Origin: Paenibacillus sp. PastM-3
Lineage (GTDB): Bacteria; Bacillota; Bacilli; Paenibacillales; Paenibacillaceae
Assembly: GCF_029893965.1 (NCBI RefSeq)
Contig: NZ_JARXXP010000017.1
Span: forward strand, 1-64,000
DNA length: 64,000 bases
Direction: 5' to 3'
The first letter of the stretch is position 1, and every line of letters begins with the position of its first letter. The translations under genes were made by a program, and so were the position numbers. The notes beneath the pieces were generated by a model, which saw nothing but the letters and a program-made list of their open reading frames with translations, made no database searches and was not told where the DNA came from. Shown one piece after another: positions 1 through 9,147 of this stretch.

Positions 1-413
1 ACAGGAGAATCGCTGCTCTGTTTAAATTTTAGACTTTTGAGAAGAGAATGAGCCTGTCACTACCAGTAGAATATCTACTTATGGGACAGCCCCCTTCCTG
101 TCGTGACTCTTATCCGCTACAGTTGCGGGTATCATTACAATTGCACACAGGTACATTGGTGTTGCAGTTACAGCCGCATTTTAAAGTTACATTGGTGCGT
201 GATGGTTAATTTGGAGCCAGGGTTACTTACAGGCAAACTAATCTACATCTCATCTACATCTGCTGCTGCAATTATGCGTACTTGCAGCTACACTTTACGG
301 TTATATTTACAGTCGAACAGCATTCGTTACACTTCCAACTGCAGCTAACGTTACTTCACAGCCTTATTAGCGGCATCTTCGCATGGCCTGTACAACCCGC
401 ATTGCCGCTGCAC
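1..413. other. Non-coding region with degenerate recurring short motifs
   Basis: I see no convincing gene in this stretch left of mutY. Between about 115 and 350 a short motif recurs in degenerate form and both orientations: ctacagttgc (117), ttacaattgca (136), gttgcagttaca (161), tgctgcaatta (261), cttgcagctaca (281) and aactgcagctaac (337). The 10-mer tacattggtg occurs twice, near 152 and 188. A 81-codon plus-strand reading frame crosses it, but its composition (many Cys, Tyr, Ser) follows the repeated motif rather than a protein family. Confidence 0.4.
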
Positions 414-1622
414 CTACGGCAGCTCTTTCTCGACTTCATCGAAGTAGCTATTGAGCAGCTTGAGAAAAACGTTCGGAAACGCGTAGTCCGCCATGTCCTC
501 ACGGCGGATCCAGCGCACGGCGCCGGCGTCCTCCGGATGGTCTCCATCCGCGAACGGCTCCGCCGCATAGGACGCCCGCGCTTCTGCCGCCAGCGGCAGC
601 GCCAGGGCGTCCTCCTCCCTGCAGATGTACACCTGCAGGGTCCAAACAATGTGGCTGAACGTGTGCTCCGCAGCCGTCCAGTGCCCTTCAGGCCGGGCGA
701 GAATCCCGGCCTGACGCAGGGACCGGCGCAGCCGGTCCAGCGCTGCCGCCTCCGGCAGCGCCCCGGGGCCGCCGCCCTCAGCAGGCGGCGCGGGCCAGTG
801 CGGCAGCTCCCACATGCGGGCTAACAGCCCGCTCTGTGGCCGCTGCCAGATCAGCACCCGGCCGGCGTGCTCGCCGCTGCCGGTGACCAGGGCCGCCAGC
901 CGCTCTTCCGGGCGCGGCGGCTTGGCCTTGGTCTTGACGGGCAGCGAAGTCTCGCAGCCCGCCAGGCGCGCCGCGCAGTGCTCCATCACCGGGCAGATGA
1001 GGCAGCGCGGTGATTTCGGCGTGCAGACCAGCGCGCCCAGCTCCATCAGCGCCTGATTGAAGTGCGACGCCTCTCCCTCCGGGATCAGCTCAGCCGCCAG
1101 GCGCTCCATCTTTACCCGGGTCGGAATCTTGGCAATGTCATCCTCCAGCAGGAAATAACGGGACAACACCCGCATGACATTGCCGTCCACCGCCGGCTCA
1201 GGCCGGTTGAAGGCGATGCTTAGAATCGCCCCGGCTGTGTACGGCCCGACTCCCTTTAGTCCGAATACGGCATCCCGGTCATTCGGGACCTCTCCGCCGT
1301 ACAGCTCCTTGACCTGCCGGGCCGCGTGCTGCAGATTCCGGGCCCGCGAGTAGTAGCCGAGGCCTTCCCAGCATTTCAGCACCTCTTCCTCAGGCGCATC
1401 CGCCAGCGACTCTACCGTAGGAAACCGTTCGATGAACCGGTTGAAATAGGGGATGACCGTATCCACCCTCGTCTGCTGCAGCATGATCTCCGAAATCCAG
1501 ATATAATACGGATTACGGTGGCGACGCCATGGCAGATCACGCTTCTGAACCTTATACCATTCCAGCAGATTTGTGCTGAAAAACCGTTTTACCTCCTGCT
1601 CCTGCTGTTCATGCGTTGTCAT
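414..1622 (-). CDS. mutY: A/G-specific adenine DNA glycosylase MutY
   Basis: MutY removes adenine mispaired with 8-oxoguanine or guanine in base-excision repair. The 402-residue protein has the family layout. The glycosylase domain carries the catalytic Glu45 (SEIMLQQT), the helix-hairpin-helix LKGVGPYTAG at about 122-131 and the catalytic Asp146 (AVDGNVMR). The [4Fe-4S] cluster ligands are Cys200, Cys207, Cys210 and Cys216 in C-x6-C-x2-C-x5-C spacing. A Nudix-like C-terminal domain that reads 8-oxoG fills the rest. The ATG follows AAGGAGATAAAGA. acpS lies upstream on the same strand, separated by a probable terminator. Confidence 0.96.
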   Translation of the reverse strand: MTTHEQQEQEVKRFFSTNLLEWYKVQKRDLPWRRHRNPYYIWISEIMLQQTRVDTVIPYFNRFIERFPTVESLADAPEEEVLKCWEGLGYYSRARNLQHAARQVKELYGGEVPNDRDAVFGLKGVGPYTAGAILSIAFNRPEPAVDGNVMRVLSRYFLLEDDIAKIPTRVKMERLAAELIPEGEASHFNQALMELGALVCTPKSPRCLICPVMEHCAARLAGCETSLPVKTKAKPPRPEERLAALVTGSGEHAGRVLIWQRPQSGLLARMWELPHWPAPPAEGGGPGALPEAAALDRLRRSLRQAGILARPEGHWTAAEHTFSHIVWTLQVYICREEDALALPLAAEARASYAAEPFADGDHPEDAGAVRWIRREDMADYAFPNVFLKLLNSYFDEVEKELP

Positions 1623-1655
1623 TCTTTATCTCCTTGCCTATAAATTCTATTTATA

Positions 1656-1690
1656 TAAAAAGGCTGTCCTTAACTTTTCCATTAAGCCTT
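1656..1690 (-). terminator. Probable terminator of acpS
   Basis: On the minus strand, AAGGCT (overlapping the acpS stop codon) pairs with AGCCTT around an AT-rich loop, and a run of T follows. It separates acpS from mutY. Confidence 0.5.
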
Positions 1691-2081
1691 AGTCCCTGCG
1701 CTCCACAACCACAAAGGTCGAAGCCAATTCCTGGCTGTGGGTGATGGTCAGATGGAGAATATACACTGCCCCGTTAAGGTCCAGCCTGGACCAGGCAGCC
1801 TCTGAGAGCGTCACGGACGGCTTGCCGAAGCCATCCGGCAGTATCTCTATATCCTGAAAGCCCACTTCGCTGCCGATTCCGCAGCCCAGCGCTTTCACCA
1901 CCGCCTCTTTGGCAGCAAACCGGCCGGAGACGAATTCAGCCAGCCTGCCTGTCCGCCCGTCTGCCAGCTGCAGCTCGGCCGGTGTAAGGATGCGCCGGAT
2001 AAATTTGGGGCCGGATTCCTTGGCCAGTATTCGCCTCATGCGGCCGATCTCCAGCACATCATGGCCGATTCCATAAATCAC
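1689..2081 (-). CDS. acpS: Holo-[acyl-carrier-protein] synthase AcpS
   Basis: AcpS transfers the 4'-phosphopantetheine arm of CoA to apo-ACP for fatty-acid synthesis. Family motifs are the N-terminal IYGIGHDVLEIGRM, whose Asp binds Mg2+, and the SGRFAAKEAVVKALG block with the Mg2+-binding Glu. I place the start at a GTG at 2081, preceded by AAGGAGTG, which gives a normal 130-residue protein. The longer frame begins 13 codons upstream with no comparable ribosome site. The gene is divergent from the hydrolase at 2255. Confidence 0.93.
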   Translation of the reverse strand: MIYGIGHDVLEIGRMRRILAKESGPKFIRRILTPAELQLADGRTGRLAEFVSGRFAAKEAVVKALGCGIGSEVGFQDIEILPDGFGKPSVTLSEAAWSRLDLNGAVYILHLTITHSQELASTFVVVERRD

Positions 2082-2254
2082 AATTTCACACTCCTTATAA
2101 GCTTGCGCCTTTAAACACATTCATCTGCCATCTTTCTTTAACCGCTTTAATAATGGTATTATCTTCATATACATTCCGGGTATTCTGAAATGATTATAGT
2201 CCGGCTTTTAGATTCTGTCATATTATCTCTGATAAAAGAGAGGGGATTCGCCCG

Positions 2255-3085
2255 ATGAACCGTAATTTCGAGTTGCCTGCCGGAGAGGACGCAGTCCTGC
2301 GCTGCTCCCATTTCCCTGCCCGCAGTAAGGCCAAGAGCCTGATAGTCATCGCACACGGCTACAAAGGATTCAAGGATTGGGGCATGTTCCCCTACACCGC
2401 AGCCGCACTCAGCCATGAACATGAAGTGATCTCCTTCAACTTTTCCCATGCCGGGATCGGTGAGGATTTGCAGCATTTTACCGAGCTTGAGAAGTTTGCC
2501 CGCAACACCTATAACCGGGAGATCAAAGATATGGAGCTCCTGCTCTCCTATCTCAGCCAGCACCATAAATTCGGAGCTCTGCCCCTGTTTCTGCTGGGAC
2601 ACAGCCGGGGAGCCGGCGACAGTCTGCTCTACGCGTTGGACCATCCGGATGAGGTTGCCGGAGTCATCTCCTGGAACGGGATCACCGACCTTGATCTGTT
2701 CACCGGGGAGCAGAAGCAGGAAATGAGAACATTAGGCCGCAGCCATGTTCTTAACGGCCGCACCGGCCAGCAAATGCCGCAGGATGCTGTGATTCTTGAA
2801 GATCTGGAGCGCCAGGCTGAGCGTTACAATATTCTTGAGCGGATGAAATCGGCCTCTTTCCCGGTCGTCCTGATCCAGGGAACCGATGACAGCGCAAGGC
2901 TGCGGCAGGGATCCGAGCAATTAACCAGGCTCCGTCCGGATATCAGCTGGGTGCAGATTGCCGGAGGCGACCATACCTTCTGTACCGTTCATCCCTTTGC
3001 CGGAGCAACACCGCAATTGGAGCAGGCGATTGCAGCTTCGGAAGCTTTTATCGGGCACATTCTGGAGAACAGAAGCCTTCTCTGA
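2255..3085 (+). CDS. Alpha/beta hydrolase
   Basis: A 276-residue soluble alpha/beta-hydrolase. The nucleophile elbow GHSRGAG puts the catalytic Ser at 117. The strand end GTDD (Asp211 or 212) and GGDHTF (His240) complete the triad. An AHGYKGFKDW segment near 33-42 forms the oxyanion side. There is no signal peptide, so it is cytoplasmic. It resembles dienelactone-hydrolase or serine-aminopeptidase-like esterases, and the substrate cannot be read from sequence. The ribosome site AGAGAGGGG precedes the ATG and a strong terminator follows, so it is probably monocistronic. Confidence 0.85.
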   Translation: MNRNFELPAGEDAVLRCSHFPARSKAKSLIVIAHGYKGFKDWGMFPYTAAALSHEHEVISFNFSHAGIGEDLQHFTELEKFARNTYNREIKDMELLLSYLSQHHKFGALPLFLLGHSRGAGDSLLYALDHPDEVAGVISWNGITDLDLFTGEQKQEMRTLGRSHVLNGRTGQQMPQDAVILEDLERQAERYNILERMKSASFPVVLIQGTDDSARLRQGSEQLTRLRPDISWVQIAGGDHTFCTVHPFAGATPQLEQAIAASEAFIGHILENRSLL

Positions 3086-3098
3086 CCTGCACAGCAAA

Positions 3099-3140
3099 AC
3101 CGCCGGAAAGCGGTACAGGCTGACTCCGGCGGTTATTTTT
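3099..3140 (+). terminator. Intrinsic terminator after hydrolase gene
   Basis: The perfect 10-bp stem AACCGCCGGA (3099-3108) / TCCGGCGGTT (3125-3134) is followed by ATTTTT. A second hairpin, GGGCAGG (3156-3162) / CCTGCCC (3173-3179), lies between it and the convergent nadE stop and may serve nadE. Confidence 0.85.
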
Positions 3141-3182
3141 GACTTATGAATCTTGGGGCAGGAGCTTTAGCGCCTGCCCTTG

Positions 3183-3992
3183 TTAAATCCCCGGTATGAC
3201 ATTACGTTTATGAGCGGTTCGCTTATAGTAGCGTTCAAGCTTCTCCGCTGCCTCCGGACTGACCGGCTTACCCTCCAGATAGTCGCTGTTCTCATCGTAA
3301 GTAATACCGAGCTCGGTTTCATCCGTTTGACCCGGCCACAGGCCCGCTGTCGGTGCTTTGGTCACAACCTCGGCCGGCACTCCCAGATAGACCGCAAGCT
3401 GGCGTACCTGACGCTTATTAAGCGTACTCAGCGGCGTAATGTCAACCGCACCGTCGCCCCACTTGGTATAGAAGCCGGTAATTGCCTCGGAAGCATGATC
3501 CGTACCCACTACCAGCAGATTATTCTCAAAAGCGAGCGCATACTGCATCACCATCCGGGTTCTAGCCTTCACGTTACCCTTGCCCTGATGCGTAATATGG
3601 CGGTGCTGCCCCAGCGCCTTGAGGCTGTGCTCCACTTCGAGCGCAATCTCATTAACTGCTTCTTCAATATTGGTTTCAACTTTGCGGGTTAGCCCAAACG
3701 CCTCAGCCACCGCATAGCTGTGCTCAATATCCTCCTGCTCACCGTAAGGCTGGAAAACGCCAAGCGTCATATATTCCTTGCCTTCCTCGGCGGTCAGCTC
3801 GTCCGTCGCCCGTTTGCACAATCCCGCAGCTACTGCGCTGTCGACCCCCCCGCTGATCGCAATCAGCAGCCCCTGGGCACCGGCCTGACGCACATAAGAT
3901 TTCAGGAAATCGACACGTTTCTGTACCTCTGCTTCCACATCAATGGCCGGCTTGACACCAAGGGCAGCAATAATCTCTTCTTGCAGGCTCAT
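3183..3992 (-). CDS. nadE: Ammonia-dependent NAD+ synthetase NadE
   Basis: NadE adenylates and amidates nicotinic acid adenine dinucleotide to NAD+, the last step of NAD synthesis. The N-type ATP-pyrophosphatase loop SGGVDS (about residues 47-52) is present. So are the later family blocks GTDHASEAITGFYTKWGDG and TKAPTAGLWPGQTDE, which bind the deamido-NAD and metal. At about 269 residues it is the short form without a glutaminase domain, so it uses free ammonia. GGAGGA is only one base from an upstream ATG (3998) but six bases from the ATG at 3992, so I take 3992 as the start. Confidence 0.95.
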   Translation of the reverse strand: MSLQEEIIAALGVKPAIDVEAEVQKRVDFLKSYVRQAGAQGLLIAISGGVDSAVAAGLCKRATDELTAEEGKEYMTLGVFQPYGEQEDIEHSYAVAEAFGLTRKVETNIEEAVNEIALEVEHSLKALGQHRHITHQGKGNVKARTRMVMQYALAFENNLLVVGTDHASEAITGFYTKWGDGAVDITPLSTLNKRQVRQLAVYLGVPAEVVTKAPTAGLWPGQTDETELGITYDENSDYLEGKPVSPEAAEKLERYYKRTAHKRNVIPGI

Positions 3993-4024
3993 AACCATTC
4001 CTCCGTTTCTGCATCTCCTTATTT

Positions 4025-4076
4025 GAAAAAAAATCCCGCAGAGCCGGGCTTCCGGCCGCCGCGAGATTCCTCTGAT
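4025..4076 (-). terminator. Probable terminator after bacilliredoxin gene
   Basis: On the minus strand, a GC-rich stem with one mismatch (TCTCGC ... GCGGGA and an inner GGCGGCCGG / CCCGGCT region) is followed by eight T. It lies just downstream of the bacilliredoxin stop. Confidence 0.65.
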
Positions 4077-4090
4077 TTATTACCCTTAAT

Positions 4091-4525
4091 TTACTGGCAA
4101 TAACGGTCGAAAACCTCTTTCAATTCAGCAGCAATTTCGCTTGCCGAACGGTCCTCAACACTATGGCGCTCAATAAAATGAACGAGCTCCCCATCCTTCA
4201 TCAGCGCGATGGAAGGTGAAGAAGGCGGATACGGAGCGAAGTATTCACGCGCTTTGGCGGTTGCTTCCTTCTCCTGGCCCGCGAACACCGTAAACAGGTG
4301 ATCCGGCAGAATCTCATTCTGCAGAGCCTGGGCTACGCCTGGACGGCATTGGCCGGCTGCACAGCCGCAGACTGAGTTCACAACAACAAGCGCTGTTCCT
4401 TTTGCAGCTGGAAGAGCGGCTTCCACCTCTTCCGGAGTCAACAATTCCTGGAACCCGATACTGGTCAGGTCATCACGCATAGGCTGAATCGAATCCCGCA
4501 TATATTGATTAAATGACATGGACAT
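4091..4525 (-). CDS. Bacilliredoxin, BrxA/BrxB (YphP/YqiW) family
   Basis: BrxA/BrxB proteins remove bacillithiol mixed disulfides from oxidised proteins, the bacillithiol counterpart of glutaredoxin. The 144-residue protein has the family centre VNSVCGCAAGQC with Cys53-Gly-Cys55. It also has the conserved VFAGQEKEATAKAREYF and YPPSSPS segments. An additional Cys60 sits where other members usually lack one. I cannot separate BrxA from BrxB with confidence. The start ATG follows AAGGAGAG. With brxC at 46306 this indicates that the organism makes bacillithiol. Confidence 0.92.
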   Translation of the reverse strand: MSMSFNQYMRDSIQPMRDDLTSIGFQELLTPEEVEAALPAAKGTALVVVNSVCGCAAGQCRPGVAQALQNEILPDHLFTVFAGQEKEATAKAREYFAPYPPSSPSIALMKDGELVHFIERHSVEDRSASEIAAELKEVFDRYCQ

Positions 4526-4645
4526 TTCTTCTGCACTCTCCTTTGCCTCTTGAATGTAAGGTTAGGCTGCATTATCGCAGCAATCACTAACTTTATTATA
4601 CATACATACCCTGTGAAAGCAAGGAATGCGGGCCGGACGTCCCCC

Positions 4646-6385
4646 TTATCCCGCAAGGTTTTCTTCTGCCGCTTCAAAGGGGAGGGTTACTGTAATTGCT
4701 GTACCCTCTCCCGCCGCAGAATCCACCCTGATGGTGCCGTTATGACGCTCAACAATGCTCAGGCACAGCGGCAAACCGAGGCCTGTCCCCTGATTCTTCG
4801 TCGTAAAAAAGGGAGTAAACAAATTCGCAAGCTTATCTTGTTCAATCCCGCTGCCGGTATCCCTGATCACCAGTTCAATATTGCCAGTGTTCACCCGGGT
4901 CTCCAGAGTCAGCACTCCCTTGGCATCCATGGCTTCCATTCCGTTACGGGCCAGATTCAGGATCAACTGCTTGATTTCCCGGACATTCAGCCTGAGGAGC
5001 GGCAGTGTGGGGGCTGTGCTCAGCTCAACACTCTGGCCGCGCAGATTCGCGTCCGCCCAGAGCAGCGGAGACAGCTCTTCTATTATATGATGAAGCTGAA
5101 CCAGCTCTTTATCGGAAACCCTGCTTTGAGCCAGCGACAGAAAATCATTGATGATTCCGTTGGCACGGTCCAGCTCATCCATTACGATCTGATAATAGGA
5201 ATCAAGCTCCCCCGGACTTTTCTCCCGCATCAGCTGCAGGAACCCGCGCACTACGGCCATGGGATTACGGATCTCATGAGTGATGCCGGCCGCCATCTGG
5301 CCTACCAGCGTCAGCCGTTCGGCATGATCCAGCTCCGTGCGGATTTTCTCTTCCTCCGTCACATCCTGTACAATCATCACCACGCCGTCCGGAAAACCGG
5401 AACCTTGCTGAACCGGAGCCGTGTATATCTGATAAATGTAGTCTCCGCATTTTATTTTGGCATTGGAGCGCTGTTTGTTAAAAAAAACGGCCTTCAGCTG
5501 CATATAGGTCTGATTGTCCACACTGTCTGAGAACAGCAGCGCCGCCTGCCGGGAAAGAATCAACTCTCTTGTATAATCTGGATAGTGCCTGCGGATCAGC
5601 TTCAGCATGAATTCATTGAGCTCAGTAATATAGCCGAGTTCATTCATCGACATAATATTAAGCTGGACAATATCTGTGACCTGCTCCAGTTTTTTGGATT
5701 CCCACATAAACCGTTCCGAAAGGCCCTCCATCTTCTCTTTTACCAGAACCTTATCCCAGGCGGTTTCAATGCATAAGATCAGCAGACCGCCTGTCACCAC
5801 GGCAACAAACAGGTAGGCTGTAATCAGTATTACATCAGAGGTGAGTGTCTGTGCCTCACGGATTTTCTCCATATGGGGCACCATGACAACGAAAAACATG
5901 CTCGGGAACAATGCAGCCCACAGTAATATTACCTTTTCTAAACATTTAGCCTGTTTGAAAGGACGCGCCAATCCAAAGAGCAGCGGATACAGCAAAGCCC
6001 CTGAATTAATGATGATGGCGCTCAGACCCGGCGGCTCAGAGAACAGGGCGGTACTCAGCAGAAAGAATGCAGCCAGGCTCAGCCCGGAACGGAAAGGTGC
6101 ATACAGGATACCGATAAAAGCCGGCAGAACCGCCAGATTAAGATAGACTCCTCCGGCCAGTGAAGAGGAAAAGATCGTACAGATGACAATGCTGAGCGCA
6201 CAGCCGATAACCAGAAAGGACAAATCATCAGGGAGACGCCTGTTCCTGCGGGTCATCTGACCCTGGTCCAGCCACCATTGAAACACAAATAAAAAGGAAC
6301 CGGCTGCCGATATCTGCAATAGAATATCCTTAATTTCCTCAATAATTGTAATCACTCCCTGAGTTAGACAAAATACCCTTTCCAA
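4646..6385 (-). CDS. Membrane sensor histidine kinase (PAS-HisKA-HATPase), sporulation-kinase-like
   Basis: About six hydrophobic segments (residues 25-205) resemble the 5TM/LytS-type input region. A PAS-like segment follows (about 240-345), then the HisKA H-box with phospho-His370 in THEIRNPMAVVRGFLQL. The ATPase domain has N477-E484, DTGSG (509-513) and GTGLGLPL (533-540). This architecture is typical of KinB/KinD-like phosphorelay kinases. No response regulator is adjacent, which fits an orphan phosphorelay input. The start is unclear. The frame opens at TTG 6385 and has GTG at 6355. The best ribosome site (AGGGAG) stands eight bases before an ATT codon at 6346, a rare start type. Confidence 0.88.
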   Translation of the reverse strand: MERVFCLTQGVITIIEEIKDILLQISAAGSFLFVFQWWLDQGQMTRRNRRLPDDLSFLVIGCALSIVICTIFSSSLAGGVYLNLAVLPAFIGILYAPFRSGLSLAAFFLLSTALFSEPPGLSAIIINSGALLYPLLFGLARPFKQAKCLEKVILLWAALFPSMFFVVMVPHMEKIREAQTLTSDVILITAYLFVAVVTGGLLILCIETAWDKVLVKEKMEGLSERFMWESKKLEQVTDIVQLNIMSMNELGYITELNEFMLKLIRRHYPDYTRELILSRQAALLFSDSVDNQTYMQLKAVFFNKQRSNAKIKCGDYIYQIYTAPVQQGSGFPDGVVMIVQDVTEEEKIRTELDHAERLTLVGQMAAGITHEIRNPMAVVRGFLQLMREKSPGELDSYYQIVMDELDRANGIINDFLSLAQSRVSDKELVQLHHIIEELSPLLWADANLRGQSVELSTAPTLPLLRLNVREIKQLILNLARNGMEAMDAKGVLTLETRVNTGNIELVIRDTGSGIEQDKLANLFTPFFTTKNQGTGLGLPLCLSIVERHNGTIRVDSAAGEGTAITVTLPFEAAEENLAG

Positions 6386-6506
6386 TTAAGATTAAAGCAT
6401 AGCCAAGGCAGTTCTGACAACGGAAATCCCGCACAGATCCGGGCGCTGCATTGAATCGGCTGACATGGTAAAATGAAAGCAAACAAACAGTTTGGGAGTT
6501 AAACAA

Positions 6507-7769
6507 ATGAGATACGATGTAATCATTATCGGCGGGGGCTCCGCCGGGCTGATGGCAGGTATTGCCGCAAGCAGCAAGGGCGGAAAAGTGCTTTTGCTGG
6601 AAAAAGGGGACAAGCTGGGGCGCAAGCTGGGCATCTCCGGCGGCGGCCGCTGCAATGTCACCAACAATAAAGAGATTGATGAGCTGATCAAGTATATTCC
6701 GGGGAACGGCCGGTTTCTTTACAGCGCTTTTTCCCAGTTCAACAATAAAGACATTATCGCCTTTTTCGAGAATCTGGGCATCCGGCTGAAGGAAGAGGAT
6801 AACGGGCGGATGTTTCCGGTAAGCGATAAAGCAAAAACCGTTGTGGACACCCTGGTCAATCAGGTGCGGGGACAGGGGGTGCAGATCCGGCTGCACGCAC
6901 CGGTGCGTGAGCTTCTCTACAAGGAAGGACGGGTTGAAGGCGTCCGGCTGCAGAGCGGCGAGGTTATAGAGGCCCGCAGTGTCATTGTCGCATCCGGCGG
7001 CAAATCCGTCCCCCAGACCGGCTCAACAGGAGACGGCTATGCCTGGGCTGAACAGGCGGGGCATACGATCACGGAGCTTTTCCCGACCGAGGTTCCGCTT
7101 ACCTCCAATGAACCTTTTATCCAGAGTAAGGAGCTTCAGGGCCTCTCTCTGAGAGAGGTATCCCTGTCCGTATGGAATCCCAAGGGCAAAAAGCTAATTG
7201 AGCACCAGGGGGATATGCTGTTTACCCATTTCGGCATTTCCGGGCCGATTGCCCTGCGCTGCAGCCAGTTTGTCGTCAAGGCTCTGAAGCAGTACGGCGG
7301 CGGAAACATTGAGGTCTCGATTGATTTTTTGCCTGAAAAAAGTAAAGAAGATGTGTATAACGAAACGCTGAAGCTGGCCGCCCAGGAACCGAAAAAGTCG
7401 GTCAAAAATGTGCTGAAGGGCTATCTGCCTGAGCGGATCATCCCGATCCTGCTGCAGAGGGCAGGTCTGCCGGATAATCTTACTTATGACAATATTCCCA
7501 AGCAGGACTGGCAGCAGCTTGCCCAGCTGGTCAAGCGTTTTCCAATCAGGGTGTACGGCACGCTGTCGATTGAGGAGGCTTTTGTTACTGGCGGAGGCAT
7601 TAACCTCAAGGAGATTGATCCCAAAACGATGCAGTCCAAGCTGATGGAGGGCCTGTATTTCTGCGGTGAGATCCTCGATATTCACGGCTATACCGGAGGT
7701 TATAATATTACGGCCGCTTTTTCCACAGGGTATATGGCGGGGGATCATGCGGCAGATCGGCTTGGATAG
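6507..7769 (+). CDS. NAD(P)/FAD-dependent oxidoreductase, BaiN/RdsA (HI0933) family
   Basis: A 420-residue flavoprotein with the N-terminal dinucleotide fold VIIIGGGSAGLMAG. The GRKLGISGGGRCNVTN block is a signature of the HI0933/YtfP family. The C-terminal end GLYFCGEILDIHGYTGGYN with AFSTGYMAG closes the FAD site. The family includes reductases with poorly known physiological substrates, so no reaction is assigned. The upstream in-frame TTG at 6492 is unlikely. The ATG at 6507 has GGGAG eight bases before it. It is divergent from the kinase gene. Confidence 0.9.
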   Translation: MRYDVIIIGGGSAGLMAGIAASSKGGKVLLLEKGDKLGRKLGISGGGRCNVTNNKEIDELIKYIPGNGRFLYSAFSQFNNKDIIAFFENLGIRLKEEDNGRMFPVSDKAKTVVDTLVNQVRGQGVQIRLHAPVRELLYKEGRVEGVRLQSGEVIEARSVIVASGGKSVPQTGSTGDGYAWAEQAGHTITELFPTEVPLTSNEPFIQSKELQGLSLREVSLSVWNPKGKKLIEHQGDMLFTHFGISGPIALRCSQFVVKALKQYGGGNIEVSIDFLPEKSKEDVYNETLKLAAQEPKKSVKNVLKGYLPERIIPILLQRAGLPDNLTYDNIPKQDWQQLAQLVKRFPIRVYGTLSIEEAFVTGGGINLKEIDPKTMQSKLMEGLYFCGEILDIHGYTGGYNITAAFSTGYMAGDHAADRLG

Positions 7770-7795
7770 GAGCAGTTTTTTCTTCGGAAGTGCCA

Positions 7796-7836
7796 AAAAG
7801 CGTTGCCTGCGGCCTATGCGCGGGCAACGCTTTTTT
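7796..7836. terminator. Bidirectional intrinsic terminator
   Basis: AAAAGCGTTGCC (7797-7807 region) pairs with GGCAACGCTTTT (7823-7834), flanked by A and T runs. It serves both the oxidoreductase gene (plus) and the convergent ecsB (minus). Confidence 0.9.
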
Positions 7837-7851
7837 GGGTTTCAGAGCGGC

Positions 7852-9147
7852 TTAATGCTCCGTCAGACGGATTGTGCTGTAAATCCGGGCGATGAATGTT
7901 CCGATACCAAAGCCCAGCGGGGCAAACAGCAGCAGCCCCCACCAGCCGTAGAGCGGAATACAGACCACCGCCGAGCACAGTACAGTATACGGAACAGCAA
8001 GAATCAGCATAGCCTTGGAGCCGGCCGCGGCCTTCTGTGCTTTCGTAAACGGCAGGATGCCGATATAATCATCTCCGGCGAAGAGCAGCCAGAAGGAGCT
8101 CAGCCAGTAGCACATTAATAAAGCCAGCACAATAAGCAGGATCCATTTCAGGAAGGCCGGAGCAATAAGGAGCGCACTCATTGATACGCCCGAAAACGAT
8201 AAATACAGCTTCAGGTGAGCCGGATTGCGCACCAGCGCCTTGATTCCGGCAGCAGTAAAGCGGCTCTCCGGCTGCCTGGAGGACAGCAGCGGCTGCGATC
8301 TGCGGAAGATCCACGGCTTGTACCGGGTGGGACGCGGCTTATCCAGCACGCCGCGCAGCAGCAGACCCGCTATTCGCATCCGCTGCTTGTAATCCTCGCG
8401 CACATCGCTGAGGAAGGTCCCCTGCAGCCGGAGGCGGCAGCGCAGAGCCCAGACGGTTACTGCCGCGTATACAGCGGCGGCTGCAAAAAGCAGCCAGGGG
8501 CTGTTCTGCCAGAGCAGTGCCAGCCATACATACAGGCCGGCGGGCACTGTAACAGCAGGAAGCAGCCGCAGCCAGCGGCGGAAGCCCTGACGCTGTACCC
8601 TGACGATATGCCCCAGCAGCTTGATGCTCCAGCCGGCAGTGACCGTCAGCAGCAGCAGCGCTCCGGCCGCTGCCGGACTAAGCCCGTAACCGCGGATGAT
8701 AAAGGGCAGAAGAATAGCGTAGGCAGCGGCTATTTTGAGCGTGGTCATAGTCAGGCTGTAGAATATACCGCGAAGCAGGATGCTTCTTATCCAGTTCTGC
8801 CGCTGTCTGAGAAACAGCAGATCGCCTTCCTGCAGCAGCAGTACCATCCCGCCGGTCAGCAACAGGACTGCAAGCAGCAGCAGCAGCGTAACAAAGGGCA
8901 GGGCCGTAGTCCAGGCCGGAACCTCGCCCGACCAGAAGCCGTAGTAGAACCGGCCGCCCAGCAGGCCGCCGGGAATTACAATATAGAGCAGCACCGTCCA
9001 GTCCGCAGCCGTCCGGATGATGGCCGATTGCTCGCGCCAATGCGAGAACAGCCTCCGCTTGAACAGGCGCGGCCCGGTAGGGAATGCATAGCCTCTCCCT
9101 GCTGAACGGGGACTGCTATCTGCAGCCGTAAGTTTCCGCCCCCTCAT
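7852..9147 (-). CDS. ecsB: ABC transporter membrane subunit EcsB
   Basis: A 431-residue integral membrane protein with about eight to ten hydrophobic helices and a basic central loop. This matches the EcsB family in size and in its position directly after an EcsA-type ATPase. In Bacillus, EcsAB affects secretion, regulated proteolysis in the membrane and competence, and its cargo is not firmly known. The ATG at 9147 overlaps the ecsA stop as ATGA, indicating translational coupling. An upstream in-frame TTG at 9163-9165 inside ecsA is less likely. Confidence 0.88.
   Translation of the reverse strand: MRGRKLTAADSSPRSAGRGYAFPTGPRLFKRRLFSHWREQSAIIRTAADWTVLLYIVIPGGLLGGRFYYGFWSGEVPAWTTALPFVTLLLLLAVLLLTGGMVLLLQEGDLLFLRQRQNWIRSILLRGIFYSLTMTTLKIAAAYAILLPFIIRGYGLSPAAAGALLLLTVTAGWSIKLLGHIVRVQRQGFRRWLRLLPAVTVPAGLYVWLALLWQNSPWLLFAAAAVYAAVTVWALRCRLRLQGTFLSDVREDYKQRMRIAGLLLRGVLDKPRPTRYKPWIFRRSQPLLSSRQPESRFTAAGIKALVRNPAHLKLYLSFSGVSMSALLIAPAFLKWILLIVLALLMCYWLSSFWLLFAGDDYIGILPFTKAQKAAAGSKAMLILAVPYTVLCSAVVCIPLYGWWGLLLFAPLGFGIGTFIARIYSTIRLTEH

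Noticed and set aside
282..824. Plus-strand frame overlapping the mutY 3' end
   Set aside because: Antisense to the Nudix-like domain of MutY, which is well supported.
8215..9105. 296-codon plus-strand frame opposite ecsB
   Set aside because: Shadow of a leucine-rich membrane gene; Gln/Arg/Pro composition typical of antisense frames.
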